A stretch of 64,000 nt of DNA, taken from assembly GCA_947470895.1 (NCBI GenBank), contig CANIVF010000001.1:62001-126000 (forward strand). The letters run 5' to 3'. A model generated the notes under the pieces. It was not told the origin of the DNA. It worked only from the letters and a program-made list of their open reading frames with translations, and did not search any database. Source of the DNA: Bacteroidota bacterium (GTDB lineage: Bacteria; Bacteroidota; Bacteroidia; Cytophagales; Cyclobacteriaceae). Positions 54,791 through 62,686 of the stretch are shown here, in pieces. The position numbers and the translations under genes are program-made. Position 1 is the first letter of the stretch, and every line of letters starts with the position of its first letter.

Positions 54791-55633
54791 ATGCAATTAT
54801 ATAGAACCAAAGAGGGCGCATTACTGGCCAACGAGAATAAAGTATTTCTTCTTACTGAAGCCTGGGATGTAATCATTAATCGATCTCATCTTCATCAGCA
54901 CTTGTCAGGGCTTGCCGAAATTTCCGAGGCGCTTTCTTTTGATCTCAGTCACCATTTATTGAGCAACATTATAGCTCCAATAGGTAATCAGGAAGTATGG
55001 GCTGCTGGTGTCACCTATCTGCGAAGTCGCGATGCGCGCATGGAAGAATCCAAAGAATCGGGTGCTTCGGATGTGTACTCAAAAGTATATGAAGCCGAAC
55101 GGCCAGAATTATTTTTTAAAGCGTTGCCTCATCGCGTTAGCGGGCAGTGTGAAGTGGTATATATGCGCAAAGATTCTGCATGGAATGTGCCTGAACCGGA
55201 ACTCACGCTGTTCATTAATTCGGCCGGAGAAATTCAGGCTTATACTGTTGGTAACGATATGAGCTCGCGCAGCATTGAAGGAGAAAATCCACTGTATCTT
55301 CCGCAAGCGAAAGTGTATGAGCGCAGCTGTGCGTTAGGCCCGTGTTTATTTGTTCCTGAAAAACCCATATCACCAGAGACACTCATTTCAATTTCTATCA
55401 AGAGAGAGCATCAGGAAGTATTTGCCAACTCCATTCAATTGAATCGGATGAAAAGAAATCTTCCTGAATTGGCCACCTGGCTTTACATGGCGTGCAAGTT
55501 TCAATACGGTAGTTTCCTGATGACGGGCACTGGCATTGTGCCACCGAACGATTTCACTCTACAGGCAAACGATGAGGTTTCTATTTCCATCGAAGGAATA
55601 GGAACGTTGACGAATACGGTTCAATTAATTTGA
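54791..55633 (+). CDS. Fumarylacetoacetate hydrolase (FAH)-fold protein, probable 2-keto-3-deoxy sugar acid dehydratase
   Basis: 280 residues. The C-terminal FAH fold has VPEPELTLFINSAGE (metal-binding Glu residues), TVGNDMSSRSIEGENPLYLP (Asp) and QAKVYERSCALGP. This combination is typical of 2-keto-3-deoxyarabonate-type dehydratases rather than of tyrosine-pathway FAH. Substrate is inferred. It lies 3 bp after the DUF6786-like gene and is convergent with ruvB. Confidence 0.88.
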   Translation: MQLYRTKEGALLANENKVFLLTEAWDVIINRSHLHQHLSGLAEISEALSFDLSHHLLSNIIAPIGNQEVWAAGVTYLRSRDARMEESKESGASDVYSKVYEAERPELFFKALPHRVSGQCEVVYMRKDSAWNVPEPELTLFINSAGEIQAYTVGNDMSSRSIEGENPLYLPQAKVYERSCALGPCLFVPEKPISPETLISISIKREHQEVFANSIQLNRMKRNLPELATWLYMACKFQYGSFLMTGTGIVPPNDFTLQANDEVSISIEGIGTLTNTVQLI

Positions 55634-55649
55634 TTTATAGAACTGTATA

Positions 55650-56681
55650 TCAATCGAATAACCCTTGCGTTCTTGATGAAGGAGGAACGATCTTCAAATG
55701 TTTATAGGCTATTTCGGTGGCTTCTCTTCCACGCGATGTACGCTTGAGGTATCCCTCCTGAATCAAAAATGGTTCGTATACTTCTTCGATGGTTTCAGCT
55801 TCCTCTCCCACGGCAGTGGCAATGGTGGTTAATCCCACAGGACCACCTTTGAATTTTTCGATGATGGCGCTGAGGATGCGATTGTCCATATCGTCCAACC
55901 CATTTTCATCTACGTCCAACGCTTTGAGTGCTATTTGTGCAATGGCTTTGGTGATGGTGCCGTCTCCTTTTATTTGCGCAAAGTCGCGCGTGCGTCTTAA
56001 TAAATTATTGGCAATGCGTGGGGTACCTCGGCTTCTGCGCGCAATTTCAAACGCAGCATCTTCTACAATGGGTGTGTTGAGTATGCTTGCAGAGCGCTTT
56101 ACGATTTTCGTTAACAGTTGAGCATCGTAATATTCCAACCGTGAATTAATTCCAAAGCGGGCACGCAGTGGTGATGTGAGCAATCCGGCACGTGTAGTTG
56201 CTCCAATCAGTGTGAATGGATTCAATGAGATCTGTACCGACCTCGCATTGGGTCCCGAATCGAGCATGATATCGATTCGAAAATCTTCCATCGCAGAATA
56301 CAAATATTCTTCTACAATCGGATTGAGTCGGTGAATCTCATCGATGAACAAAACATCGTTGGTTTCCAGATTGGTGAGAAGTCCGGCCAGGTCGCTGGGT
56401 TTGTCGAGTACAGGGCCAGAGGTGATTTTAATACCAGAACCCAATTCATTCGCGATGATGAATGACAGTGTTGTTTTTCCTAAGCCCGGAGGGCCATGCA
56501 AAAGAACATGGTCTAACGATTCAGCCCGTTGCTTGGCGGCTTGCACAAAAATTTTAATGTTCTCTACCACCTTGTGCTGTCCTGTAAAATCGTCAAACGA
56601 CAGTGGTCGAAGTGCTTTTTCGATTTCTTTTTCTGTGGAATTAAGACCTTCTGGCTCGCCTTTTAAATAATTTTCACGCAT
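55650..56681 (-). CDS. ruvB: Holliday-junction branch-migration helicase RuvB
   Basis: AAA+ motor of RuvAB. 343 residues with Walker [11 protein letters not shown] (K69), Walker [10 protein letters not shown], sensor ATTRAGLL and the arginine finger region [11 protein letters not shown]. The C-terminal winged helix has [17 protein letters not shown]. ruvA and ruvC are not nearby. Confidence 0.97.
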   Translation of the reverse strand: MRENYLKGEPEGLNSTEKEIEKALRPLSFDDFTGQHKVVENIKIFVQAAKQRAESLDHVLLHGPPGLGKTTLSFIIANELGSGIKITSGPVLDKPSDLAGLLTNLETNDVLFIDEIHRLNPIVEEYLYSAMEDFRIDIMLDSGPNARSVQISLNPFTLIGATTRAGLLTSPLRARFGINSRLEYYDAQLLTKIVKRSASILNTPIVEDAAFEIARRSRGTPRIANNLLRRTRDFAQIKGDGTITKAIAQIALKALDVDENGLDDMDNRILSAIIEKFKGGPVGLTTIATAVGEEAETIEEVYEPFLIQEGYLKRTSRGREATEIAYKHLKIVPPSSRTQGLFD

Positions 56682-56776
56682 AGGTATTTCTCAACCGAAA
56701 GTTAAGCAAATAAAGCGCTAAAACTGTTTTAATCGGGTTGGCATGGTTCTAAATTGCGCTGCGAAATGTTAAGCTT

Positions 56777-57805
56777 ATGGATAATCGGTGGAAAAATACA
56801 ATCTATTCAGTGGTACTATTGACGGCCATGTTGTTGGTCTGGAAATGGCGCAACCCTGAAATCCCCACGGAGCCTATCAAGATCGAAGGAGAAACGATGG
56901 CTACCATGTATCACATCACGTATTTCGATCCGCAGCAGCGCAATTTTAAAAGTGAAGTTGATTCGTTATTTGTATTGGTGAATCAATCCATCAATAATTA
57001 TAACCCTAACTCCGAAGTATCTACGTTCAATAAGTCAACCGGATTTCGTTTTAAACTTCCGTACTTATATCCTCCATTGAAAATTGCCCAACAGGTGTAT
57101 ATCGATTCAGAAGGAGCTTTCGATCCATCGGTGATGCCGTTGGTTAACTTGTGGGGTTTTGGTCATCAGAAAGTAAGCCGGCCTGATAGTTCTAAAATAG
57201 ATTCGATCAGAACCTTCATTGGTTTTAATAAAATTCAATTTGATCAGGATAGCATCTGGAAAAAAGATCCACGCGCTCAAATTGATTTTGGTGGAATAGG
57301 ACAAGGCTATGGTGCAGATGTAATTACCGATTATTTAAAGTCGAAGGGAATTAAAAACATGTTGGTGGAATTGGGTGGTGAAGGGATGGCAGTGGGTACT
57401 AATCTTCAGTCTGGCAAGCCCTGGGAACTTGGCATCTTAGATCCAAACTCTACGAACGATAACCAGTTTTTTAAGGCTTACGTTTCTCTTACCGACAAGT
57501 CGTTCACTACCTCAGGAAATTATTTTAACTATCGCGAAGTAGATGGTAAAAAATATTCTCACACCATTGATCCTTCAACCGGTTATCCGGCTACCCGTGC
57601 ACTGCTCAGTGCTTCTGTGTTTGCCGATGATGCTACCACGGCCGATGTGTGGGGCACGGCTTTTATGGTCATGGGCCATGAAAAGGCCATTGAAATTTTA
57701 AAAAAGCATCCTGAGATCGATGCGTTTTTAATTTATTCAACACCCGAAGGTTTAGCTACCTTTGCCACCGCAAAAATAAGTGCACAAATTAAAATTAATC
57801 CTTGA
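56777..57805 (+). CDS. apbE: FAD:protein FMN transferase
   Basis: Attaches FMN covalently to Thr/Ser residues of membrane redox proteins (Nqr, Rnf). 342 residues with an N-terminal membrane anchor (TIYSVVLLTAMLLVWKW) and family motifs INNYNPNSEVSTFN, DFGGIGQGYGADVI, and the FAD/Mg site SHTIDPSTGYPATRALLSAS and DATTADVWGTAFMVMG. It follows ruvB divergently and precedes a ZIP transporter gene by 37 bp. Confidence 0.95.
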   Translation: MDNRWKNTIYSVVLLTAMLLVWKWRNPEIPTEPIKIEGETMATMYHITYFDPQQRNFKSEVDSLFVLVNQSINNYNPNSEVSTFNKSTGFRFKLPYLYPPLKIAQQVYIDSEGAFDPSVMPLVNLWGFGHQKVSRPDSSKIDSIRTFIGFNKIQFDQDSIWKKDPRAQIDFGGIGQGYGADVITDYLKSKGIKNMLVELGGEGMAVGTNLQSGKPWELGILDPNSTNDNQFFKAYVSLTDKSFTTSGNYFNYREVDGKKYSHTIDPSTGYPATRALLSASVFADDATTADVWGTAFMVMGHEKAIEILKKHPEIDAFLIYSTPEGLATFATAKISAQIKINP

Positions 57806-57842
57806 AGAAATGGGTTGTCTTTAATTATTGAGGGAAAGATCT

Positions 57843-58610
57843 ATGACATTAAAGTTGGTTGTTCTTTTTTTTACTCCGCTCATCGCAGGGCTCATGGTTT
57901 ATTTGGTGCCATCCGCCAAGGGCAGCAACTTTAAATTGTTATTGGTTTTTGCCGGGTCTTATCTTTTTGCCATAACAGTAACGCATATTTTGCCACAACT
58001 CTACCTCCAGAACAGAGGGGTAGAACTCCTTGGTCTTTTTGTTTTGGCTGGTTTTTTCCTTCAGCAACTACTTGAATATTTTACCTCAGGTGTGGAGCAC
58101 GGTCATATTCACACGGATGAGCATGACCACGACCAGGGCCACCATCATTCGCATGCACATCAAACAGTTTCTGCACTTGTTCTTTTAGGTGCATTGTGCG
58201 TACATGCTTTTTTAGAAGGCAGTGTGCTGGCGCAGCCCACCACCATGGGCTTTGGTTATGATATGAATGCCGTGTTGCTGGGCATTGCATTGCACACCGC
58301 ACCAGCATCCTTTGCTCTCATGACGGTGTTAACATCACAACTTCATTCCAAAAGAAAATCTCTTCCTTACCTGATTGGCTTTGCATTGGCTGCACCGGTT
58401 GGCTTGCTGATCAGCTCATACTTCATTGAGAGTAATGTCATATCCGATACTTCAATGATTTATCTCTATGCGCTAGTAAGTGGCAATTTTCTTCACATCT
58501 CTACTACCATTGTTTTTGAAAGTAGCCCCGAGCATCGTTTTCACGCGAAGAAATTGGCGGTGGCAGTAGTGGGTGCATTGGTAGCTGTAGCAGTAGAATA
58601 TGTAATTTGA
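57843..58610 (+). CDS. ZIP family divalent metal transporter
   Basis: Uptake of Zn2+, Fe2+ or similar. 255 residues from the ATG at 57843, about eight helices. The His-rich cytoplasmic loop (HGHIHTDEHDHDQGHHHSHAH) lies between helices 3 and 4. The metal-binding helix motifs are LCVHAFLEG and LHTAPASFAL. Preferred metal is not determined. Confidence 0.9.
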   Translation: MTLKLVVLFFTPLIAGLMVYLVPSAKGSNFKLLLVFAGSYLFAITVTHILPQLYLQNRGVELLGLFVLAGFFLQQLLEYFTSGVEHGHIHTDEHDHDQGHHHSHAHQTVSALVLLGALCVHAFLEGSVLAQPTTMGFGYDMNAVLLGIALHTAPASFALMTVLTSQLHSKRKSLPYLIGFALAAPVGLLISSYFIESNVISDTSMIYLYALVSGNFLHISTTIVFESSPEHRFHAKKLAVAVVGALVAVAVEYVI

Positions 58611-58728
58611 TTCCTTCATTTTTTTATTGTTTCGCCACAAAAGAGTTTTTCCATTCACAGTAGATTAGGTTTGAATATTACAGGAAAAGACGGATTTTTA
58701 GTGATTCTACTACCAATCTTGATTTCAC

Positions 58729-60621
58729 ATGGAAATTATTCAATCAGAGCAAGCCTATTCATCAATTTACAAACGGAGTATCGAAGACCCAGAAGCTTTT
58801 TGGGCAGATATCGCCTCAGACTTTCAATGGAAAAAAAAATGGGATAACGTGCTCGAGTGGGATTTTCATAAGGCTGAGACAAAATGGTTCTTAGGAGGGA
58901 AGATGAACATTACGGAAAACTGTATTGATCGCCATCTTCCGAAAAGAGCAAGCCAAACGGCCATCATTTGGGAATCCAACGATCCGCATGAAGCATCAAA
59001 GCATATCACATACCAGGAATTATCGGATCATGTTTGCCGTGTGGGCAACATGCTGAAGAATCAGGGCGTAAAAAAAGGAGATCGAGTTTGTATCTATATG
59101 CCTATGATTCCCGAAGTGGCTTATGCCATTTTAGGCTGTGCGAGAATTGGTGCTGTCCACTCGGTCGTGTTTGCAGGTTTTTCCGCAGGTTCGCTGGTCG
59201 ATCGTATCAACGATTCGGGATGCAAGGTGGTGCTCACATCCGATGGATCTTATCGTGGTGATAAAAAAATTGATCTCAAAGTCATTGTGGATGATGCCAT
59301 GTTGAAGTGCCCCACGGTAGAAAAAACAATTGTTTATCAGAGAACATTGAATCCGGTAAACATGAAGCCTGGTCGTGACTTATGGTGGCATGAAGAGATG
59401 GCAAAAGCTTCAACACAATGTCCTGCCGAAGTCATGGATTCAGAAGATTTACTCTTTATACTTTACACCTCTGGCTCCACAGGTAAACCAAAAGGTATGG
59501 TGCATACCTGCGGAGGTTATATGGTGTACACGAATTATACATTTCGTACGGTATTTCAGTATCAGGAAGGGCAGGTGTTTTGGTGTACTGCCGATGTTGG
59601 CTGGGTAACAGGTCACTCCTATATTTTATACGGACCACTTTCGGCAGGAGCAACTACCGTGATCTTTGAAGGAATTCCATCCTATCCAGACATGGGGAGG
59701 TTCTGGCACGTGGCTGAAAAGCATCGCGTCAATATTTTCTATACAGCACCTACGGCAATCCGTTCATTGGAGAAAGCACCGTTGAGCTTTGTTGAAAACT
59801 ATGATCTGCAGGAAATAAAAATTTTAGGCTCCGTAGGGGAGCCTATTAATGAAGAAGCATGGCATTGGTATCACGAGCACATTGGCCGAGGACAATGCCC
59901 TATTGTTGATACCTGGTGGCAAACCGAAACGGGTGGTATCATGATATCTCCGATTGCGAACGTAACCAAGTTGAAACCAGCATTTGCCACCTTGCCTTTA
60001 CCTGGAGTGCAGCCTGCCGTGATGGATGAAAATGGAAATGAGCTGACAGAGAACGGTGTGGAAGGCAGACTAACCATTAAGTTTCCATGGCCCGCCATAG
60101 CACGAACCATTTATGGTGATCATCAACGATTCAAGGAAACGTACTTCTCTACCTTCCCAGGAAAATATTTTACTGGTGATGGTTGCAAGCGCGATGAGGA
60201 AGGTTTCTACCGTATTACCGGAAGGGTAGATGACATTATTATCGTGTCGGGGCATAACATGGGAACGGCAGAAATTGAAAGTGCCATTGACGAGCACTCA
60301 GCCGTATGTGAGTCAGCGGTAGTGGGATATCCACATGACATTAAAGGTCAGGGTGTTTATGCCTATGTAATTTGTTATGATAAGCCCCATCAAGAAGAAA
60401 ATCTGAGGAAGGAAATTCGTGACATGGTATCTAAAGTGATTGGCCCGATTGCCAAGCCCGATAAAATTCAGTTTGTGAGTGGCTTGCCAAAAACCCGGTC
60501 CGGCAAAATTATGCGCAGAATTTTGCGCAAAGTCGCTGAAGGGGAAACCAGTAATTTAGGTGATACTTCAACCTTAACAGATCCTTCAGTAGTAGATGAG
60601 ATTAAGAATGGAGCTTTGTAG
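58729..60621 (+). CDS. acs: Acetyl-CoA synthetase
   Basis: Two-step activation of acetate via acetyl-AMP. 630 residues. Adenylation motifs: YTSGSTGKPKGMVHT (P-loop-like), DTWWQTETGG, TGDGCKRDEEGFYRITGR and the C-terminal PKTRSGKIMRRIL with the catalytic Lys that is acetylated in regulation. Followed after 42 bp by the DUF3127 gene on the same strand. Confidence 0.97.
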   Translation: MEIIQSEQAYSSIYKRSIEDPEAFWADIASDFQWKKKWDNVLEWDFHKAETKWFLGGKMNITENCIDRHLPKRASQTAIIWESNDPHEASKHITYQELSDHVCRVGNMLKNQGVKKGDRVCIYMPMIPEVAYAILGCARIGAVHSVVFAGFSAGSLVDRINDSGCKVVLTSDGSYRGDKKIDLKVIVDDAMLKCPTVEKTIVYQRTLNPVNMKPGRDLWWHEEMAKASTQCPAEVMDSEDLLFILYTSGSTGKPKGMVHTCGGYMVYTNYTFRTVFQYQEGQVFWCTADVGWVTGHSYILYGPLSAGATTVIFEGIPSYPDMGRFWHVAEKHRVNIFYTAPTAIRSLEKAPLSFVENYDLQEIKILGSVGEPINEEAWHWYHEHIGRGQCPIVDTWWQTETGGIMISPIANVTKLKPAFATLPLPGVQPAVMDENGNELTENGVEGRLTIKFPWPAIARTIYGDHQRFKETYFSTFPGKYFTGDGCKRDEEGFYRITGRVDDIIIVSGHNMGTAEIESAIDEHSAVCESAVVGYPHDIKGQGVYAYVICYDKPHQEENLRKEIRDMVSKVIGPIAKPDKIQFVSGLPKTRSGKIMRRILRKVAEGETSNLGDTSTLTDPSVVDEIKNGAL

Positions 60622-60663
60622 AAAAAGTGCGTAATTCGGTTTTCGAAATAAATAAACGATCAT

Positions 60664-61020
60664 ATGGAAATAGAAGGAACAGTAGTAAGCCTTTTGCCTG
60701 TGCAAACCGGTCAGGGCAAGAATGGCGTGTGGAAAAAGCAAGAATTCATTCTGGAAACCCCAGGCCAGTATCCCAAAAAAGTATGTCTTTCACTCTGGGG
60801 TGAAAAAGTAGACGAAATCAAATTAACAGTGGGCGAGAAAATTACAGCTTCTCTCAATTTAGAGAGCCGCGAATACAATGGACGTTGGTACACCGAAGCC
60901 CGTGCCTGGAAAGTAGCCAAGCAAACAGCGGGCTCGGGTTCTTCACGTGAATCAGCACAGCCACCAACGAATGATACATTTGTTCCGGATAATACAGCAA
61001 GTGATGATTTGCCTTTCTAG
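60664..61020 (+). CDS. DUF3127 domain protein with SSB-like C-terminal tip
   Basis: 118 residues. The N-terminal 88 residues are a compact beta-rich domain (EIEGTVVSLLPVQTGQGKNG, WKKQEFILETPGQYPKK, NGRWYTEARAWKV), probably OB-like. A low-complexity linker then ends in ASDDLPF. The tail closely mimics the acidic tip of single-stranded DNA-binding protein (usually DDDIPF), yet the body is not canonical SSB. DUF3127 is from memory of similar Bacteroidota proteins. Its role is unknown; binding nucleic acid and recruiting SSB partners is an inference. It shares a plus-strand unit with acs. Confidence 0.85.
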   Translation: MEIEGTVVSLLPVQTGQGKNGVWKKQEFILETPGQYPKKVCLSLWGEKVDEIKLTVGEKITASLNLESREYNGRWYTEARAWKVAKQTAGSGSSRESAQPPTNDTFVPDNTASDDLPF

Positions 61021-61050
61021 GTAAAAAGAAAACGTAATACAATTACAAAG

Positions 61051-61082
61051 AGGCTGTCTCCCATATAGAGATGGCCTTTTTT
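61051..61082 (+). terminator. Rho-independent terminator after the acs-DUF3127 unit
   Basis: AGGCTGTCTC (61051-61060) pairs with GAGATGGCCT (61068-61077) with two G-T pairs and a 7-base loop, followed by TTTTTT to 61082. Confidence 0.85.
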
Positions 61083-61332
61083 ATTTCAGAAGGCCAGATC
61101 TTTTTGGTGTGGTTCAACTCCTTTTTTAACTGACCTACCGTGATGCATTTTCGTTTTTAAACTGCATGGCAGATCGTCTAGCCATTACCCAAACCATGTC
61201 AGAATTTGAATTGAATAGGAGGCGGTATCGCAGTAACTAAAACCTATCCTTCCACCACCACTTACTGTCAGATTTGAGTACTGGATAGGCAAACTAGGAT
61301 TTCTGTGGTAACCTTAAAGTATTAAATCCTTA

Positions 61333-61419
61333 AATATCCCATAGATATCCCGTACCTATTCAGATACGGGATATCTACGAGACATATACGGGATATCTAC
61401 GGGTTATCTATGGGTAAAC
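61333..61419. repeat. 11-bp-periodic repeat array with inverted half
   Basis: Five head-to-tail 11-bp units with consensus TACGGGATATC run without spacers from 61365 to 61419 (units at 61365, 61376, 61387, 61398, 61409; copies 1 and 3 are perfect). Two reverse-complement units precede them at 61333-61343 and 61344-61354, separated by a 10-base spacer. 61342-61354 and 61365-61377 form a perfect 13-bp inverted repeat. The period equals about one helical turn. The array lies downstream of both flanking genes, so an ordinary operator is unlikely. Confidence 0.85.
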
Positions 61420-61462
61420 CATATAAAGACATTGCAATGTATCAAGCAGGCTTACCCATGAA

Positions 61463-61585
61463 TACACCGAATAAATTGCGTAAAGAGTAGTTAAAGCTAG
61501 ATCTGGTTTTCTACGTGAATCGGCACCGTCAACCGATCATTCATAGAACTCAGAATAAAACGGCAAGTAATGATTTTACCGTTTT
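61463..61585 (+). pseudogene. Decayed duplicate of the 3' end of the DUF3127 gene
   Basis: Three collinear blocks match the neighbouring gene: TACACCGAA (61463-61471 versus 60889-60897, identical), ACGTGAATCGGCAC (61513-61526 versus 60945-60958, 13/14) and a 22-base block starting ATAAAACGGCAAGT (61555-61576 versus 60989-61010, 19/22). Block spacing differs by only 2-6 bases. The homologous frame holds several stop codons and indels, so it is not coding. It looks like an old tandem duplication. Confidence 0.75.
61557..61585 (-). terminator. Weak terminator-like hairpin after ldhA
   Basis: AAAACGG (61557-61563) and CCGTTTT (61579-61585) are complementary across 15 bases, 23 bp past the ldhA stop. 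It lies in the duplicated fragment. Weak stem, no long T-run on the minus strand. Confidence 0.35.
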
Positions 61586-61607
61586 GGTCAACAAATTTTT
61601 TCTACGG

Positions 61608-62600
61608 TTAAAGTTTGACTTCATTTTGTAACACATCACCTTGCTCATAACTCTTAAGGGTAGCAAGGGTTGTAAGGGCAATTTGTGTTAATGCTTCCTG
61701 AGTGAAGAAACCTTGATGAGCAGTAATTAATACGTTAGGAAAACTGCTCAGTCGGCTGATCATATCGTCCTTGATGATTTTTTCAGAAAGGTCGCGGAAG
61801 AATAACTTTTCTTCCTGTTCGTAAACATCGATTCCCAATAAACCAATAACGCCTGACTTCAAGGCGTGAATTACAGTTCGAGTATCAATCAATGCGCCAC
61901 GACTTGTATTGATCAGCATCACTCCTTTTTTCATTTGCTGTACAGACTCATCATTAATGAGGTAACGAGTGCTTTCATTGAGGGGGCAATGAAGGGATAT
62001 AATATCGGCTTGAGTAAAAATTTCGGCTAGTGGCACATACCTTATTCCAACTGCTGTTAGCGCTTCATTCGGATGTACATCATAAGCTAGAATTTTACAT
62101 CCAAAGCCTGTCATGATCTGGCAAAAAACCTGACCGATATTTCCCGTTCCGATTACTCCAACAGTTTTTCCGTGAAGATCAAACCCAAGCAGGCCGTTCA
62201 GCGAAAAATTTTGGTCACGCACTCGGTTATAAGCTTTGTGCGTTTTCCGGTTCAGGGTCATCATCATGGCTATAGCATGCTCAGCCACGGCATGGGGAGA
62301 GTAAGCAGGAACGTGTACTACTTTTATATTGAATTCCTTAGCTGCGGCAAGTTCAACATGATTGAAACCCGCACAGCGAAGAGCGATTATTTTCACACCA
62401 CGTTCAGCCAATTTTTGAATTACTGTTCTATTGATTTGGTCATTAACAAAAACACAAACCGCATTTACATCAATCAGCAGGGTTACGGTCTTTTCATTCA
62501 ATGAAGTTTCGAAGTATTCTATAGTAAAATTAAAACTGTTATTATACTGATCGAAGAAAGTTCTATCGTATTGCTGGGTACTGAAGAATGCTATTTTCAG
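61608..62600 (-). CDS. ldhA: D-lactate dehydrogenase (2-hydroxyacid dehydrogenase family), probable CTG start
   Basis: NAD-dependent interconversion of pyruvate and D-lactate. Motifs: GVIGTGNIGQVF (NAD loop), NTSRGALID (active-site Arg), VYEQEE (Glu) and TAHQGFFTQEAL (His), all close to E. coli LdhA. A standard-codon start is available only at the TTG at 62499-62501, which would delete the first 33 family residues. In the same frame, uninterrupted coding continues to 62600 and reads KIAFFSTQQYDRTFF, the family N-terminus; the codon before it is CTG, where homologues have ATG, and a stop codon lies two codons further up. I therefore take CTG at 62598-62600, giving 330 residues, the normal length. 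Confidence 0.85.
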   Translation of the reverse strand: MKIAFFSTQQYDRTFFDQYNNSFNFTIEYFETSLNEKTVTLLIDVNAVCVFVNDQINRTVIQKLAERGVKIIALRCAGFNHVELAAAKEFNIKVVHVPAYSPHAVAEHAIAMMMTLNRKTHKAYNRVRDQNFSLNGLLGFDLHGKTVGVIGTGNIGQVFCQIMTGFGCKILAYDVHPNEALTAVGIRYVPLAEIFTQADIISLHCPLNESTRYLINDESVQQMKKGVMLINTSRGALIDTRTVIHALKSGVIGLLGIDVYEQEEKLFFRDLSEKIIKDDMISRLSSFPNVLITAHQGFFTQEALTQIALTTLATLKSYEQGDVLQNEVKL

Positions 62601-62639
62601 GCACGTTTATCTGGGTGTTGGAATATAGTTTGAAAATAA

Positions 62640-62665
62640 AAAACCCGGCTTATAGACCGGGTTTT
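62640..62665 (-). terminator. Rho-independent terminator after nrdA
   Basis: AAAACCCGG (62640-62648) and CCGGGTTTT (62657-62665) form a perfect 9-bp stem with an 8-base loop, 21 bp past the nrdA stop on the minus strand, followed there by a T-rich run (TTTTTTATTTTC region). Confidence 0.88.
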
Positions 62666-62686
62666 ACTTCGTTCTTTATTCAATAA

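Larger units (their letters stand above)
61021..61607. other. Gene-free convergent interval, 587 bp
   Basis: This space between two convergent genes contains the DUF3127 terminator, an 11-bp-periodic array, a decayed copy of the DUF3127 3' end and a weak ldhA terminator, each listed separately. I see no intact gene of more than 30 codons with a plausible start, no tRNA and no transposase. Confidence 0.8.

Noticed and set aside
60664-61020. Single-stranded DNA-binding protein (ssb)
   Set aside because: The DDLPF tail is SSB-like, but the N-terminal domain lacks the SSB OB-fold signature and matches DUF3127.
61111-61121. GGTTCAACTCC, like a tRNA T-arm
   Set aside because: The flanks do not base-pair and no acceptor, D or anticodon arms can be drawn.
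61083-61150. Minus-strand peptide LKKELNHTKKIWPSEIKK, suggestive of a transposase remnant
   Set aside because: The frame is closed by a stop just upstream and has no start; no inverted repeats or target-site duplication nearby.
61410-61490. 26-codon open frame starting MGKPYKDIAMYQ in the gene-free interval
   Set aside because: It overlaps the 11-bp array and the decayed copy, has no recognisable relative and no ribosome-binding or promoter signal.
62172-62504. 110-codon plus-strand open frame over ldhA
   Set aside because: Antisense to well-conserved LdhA codons; no independent support.
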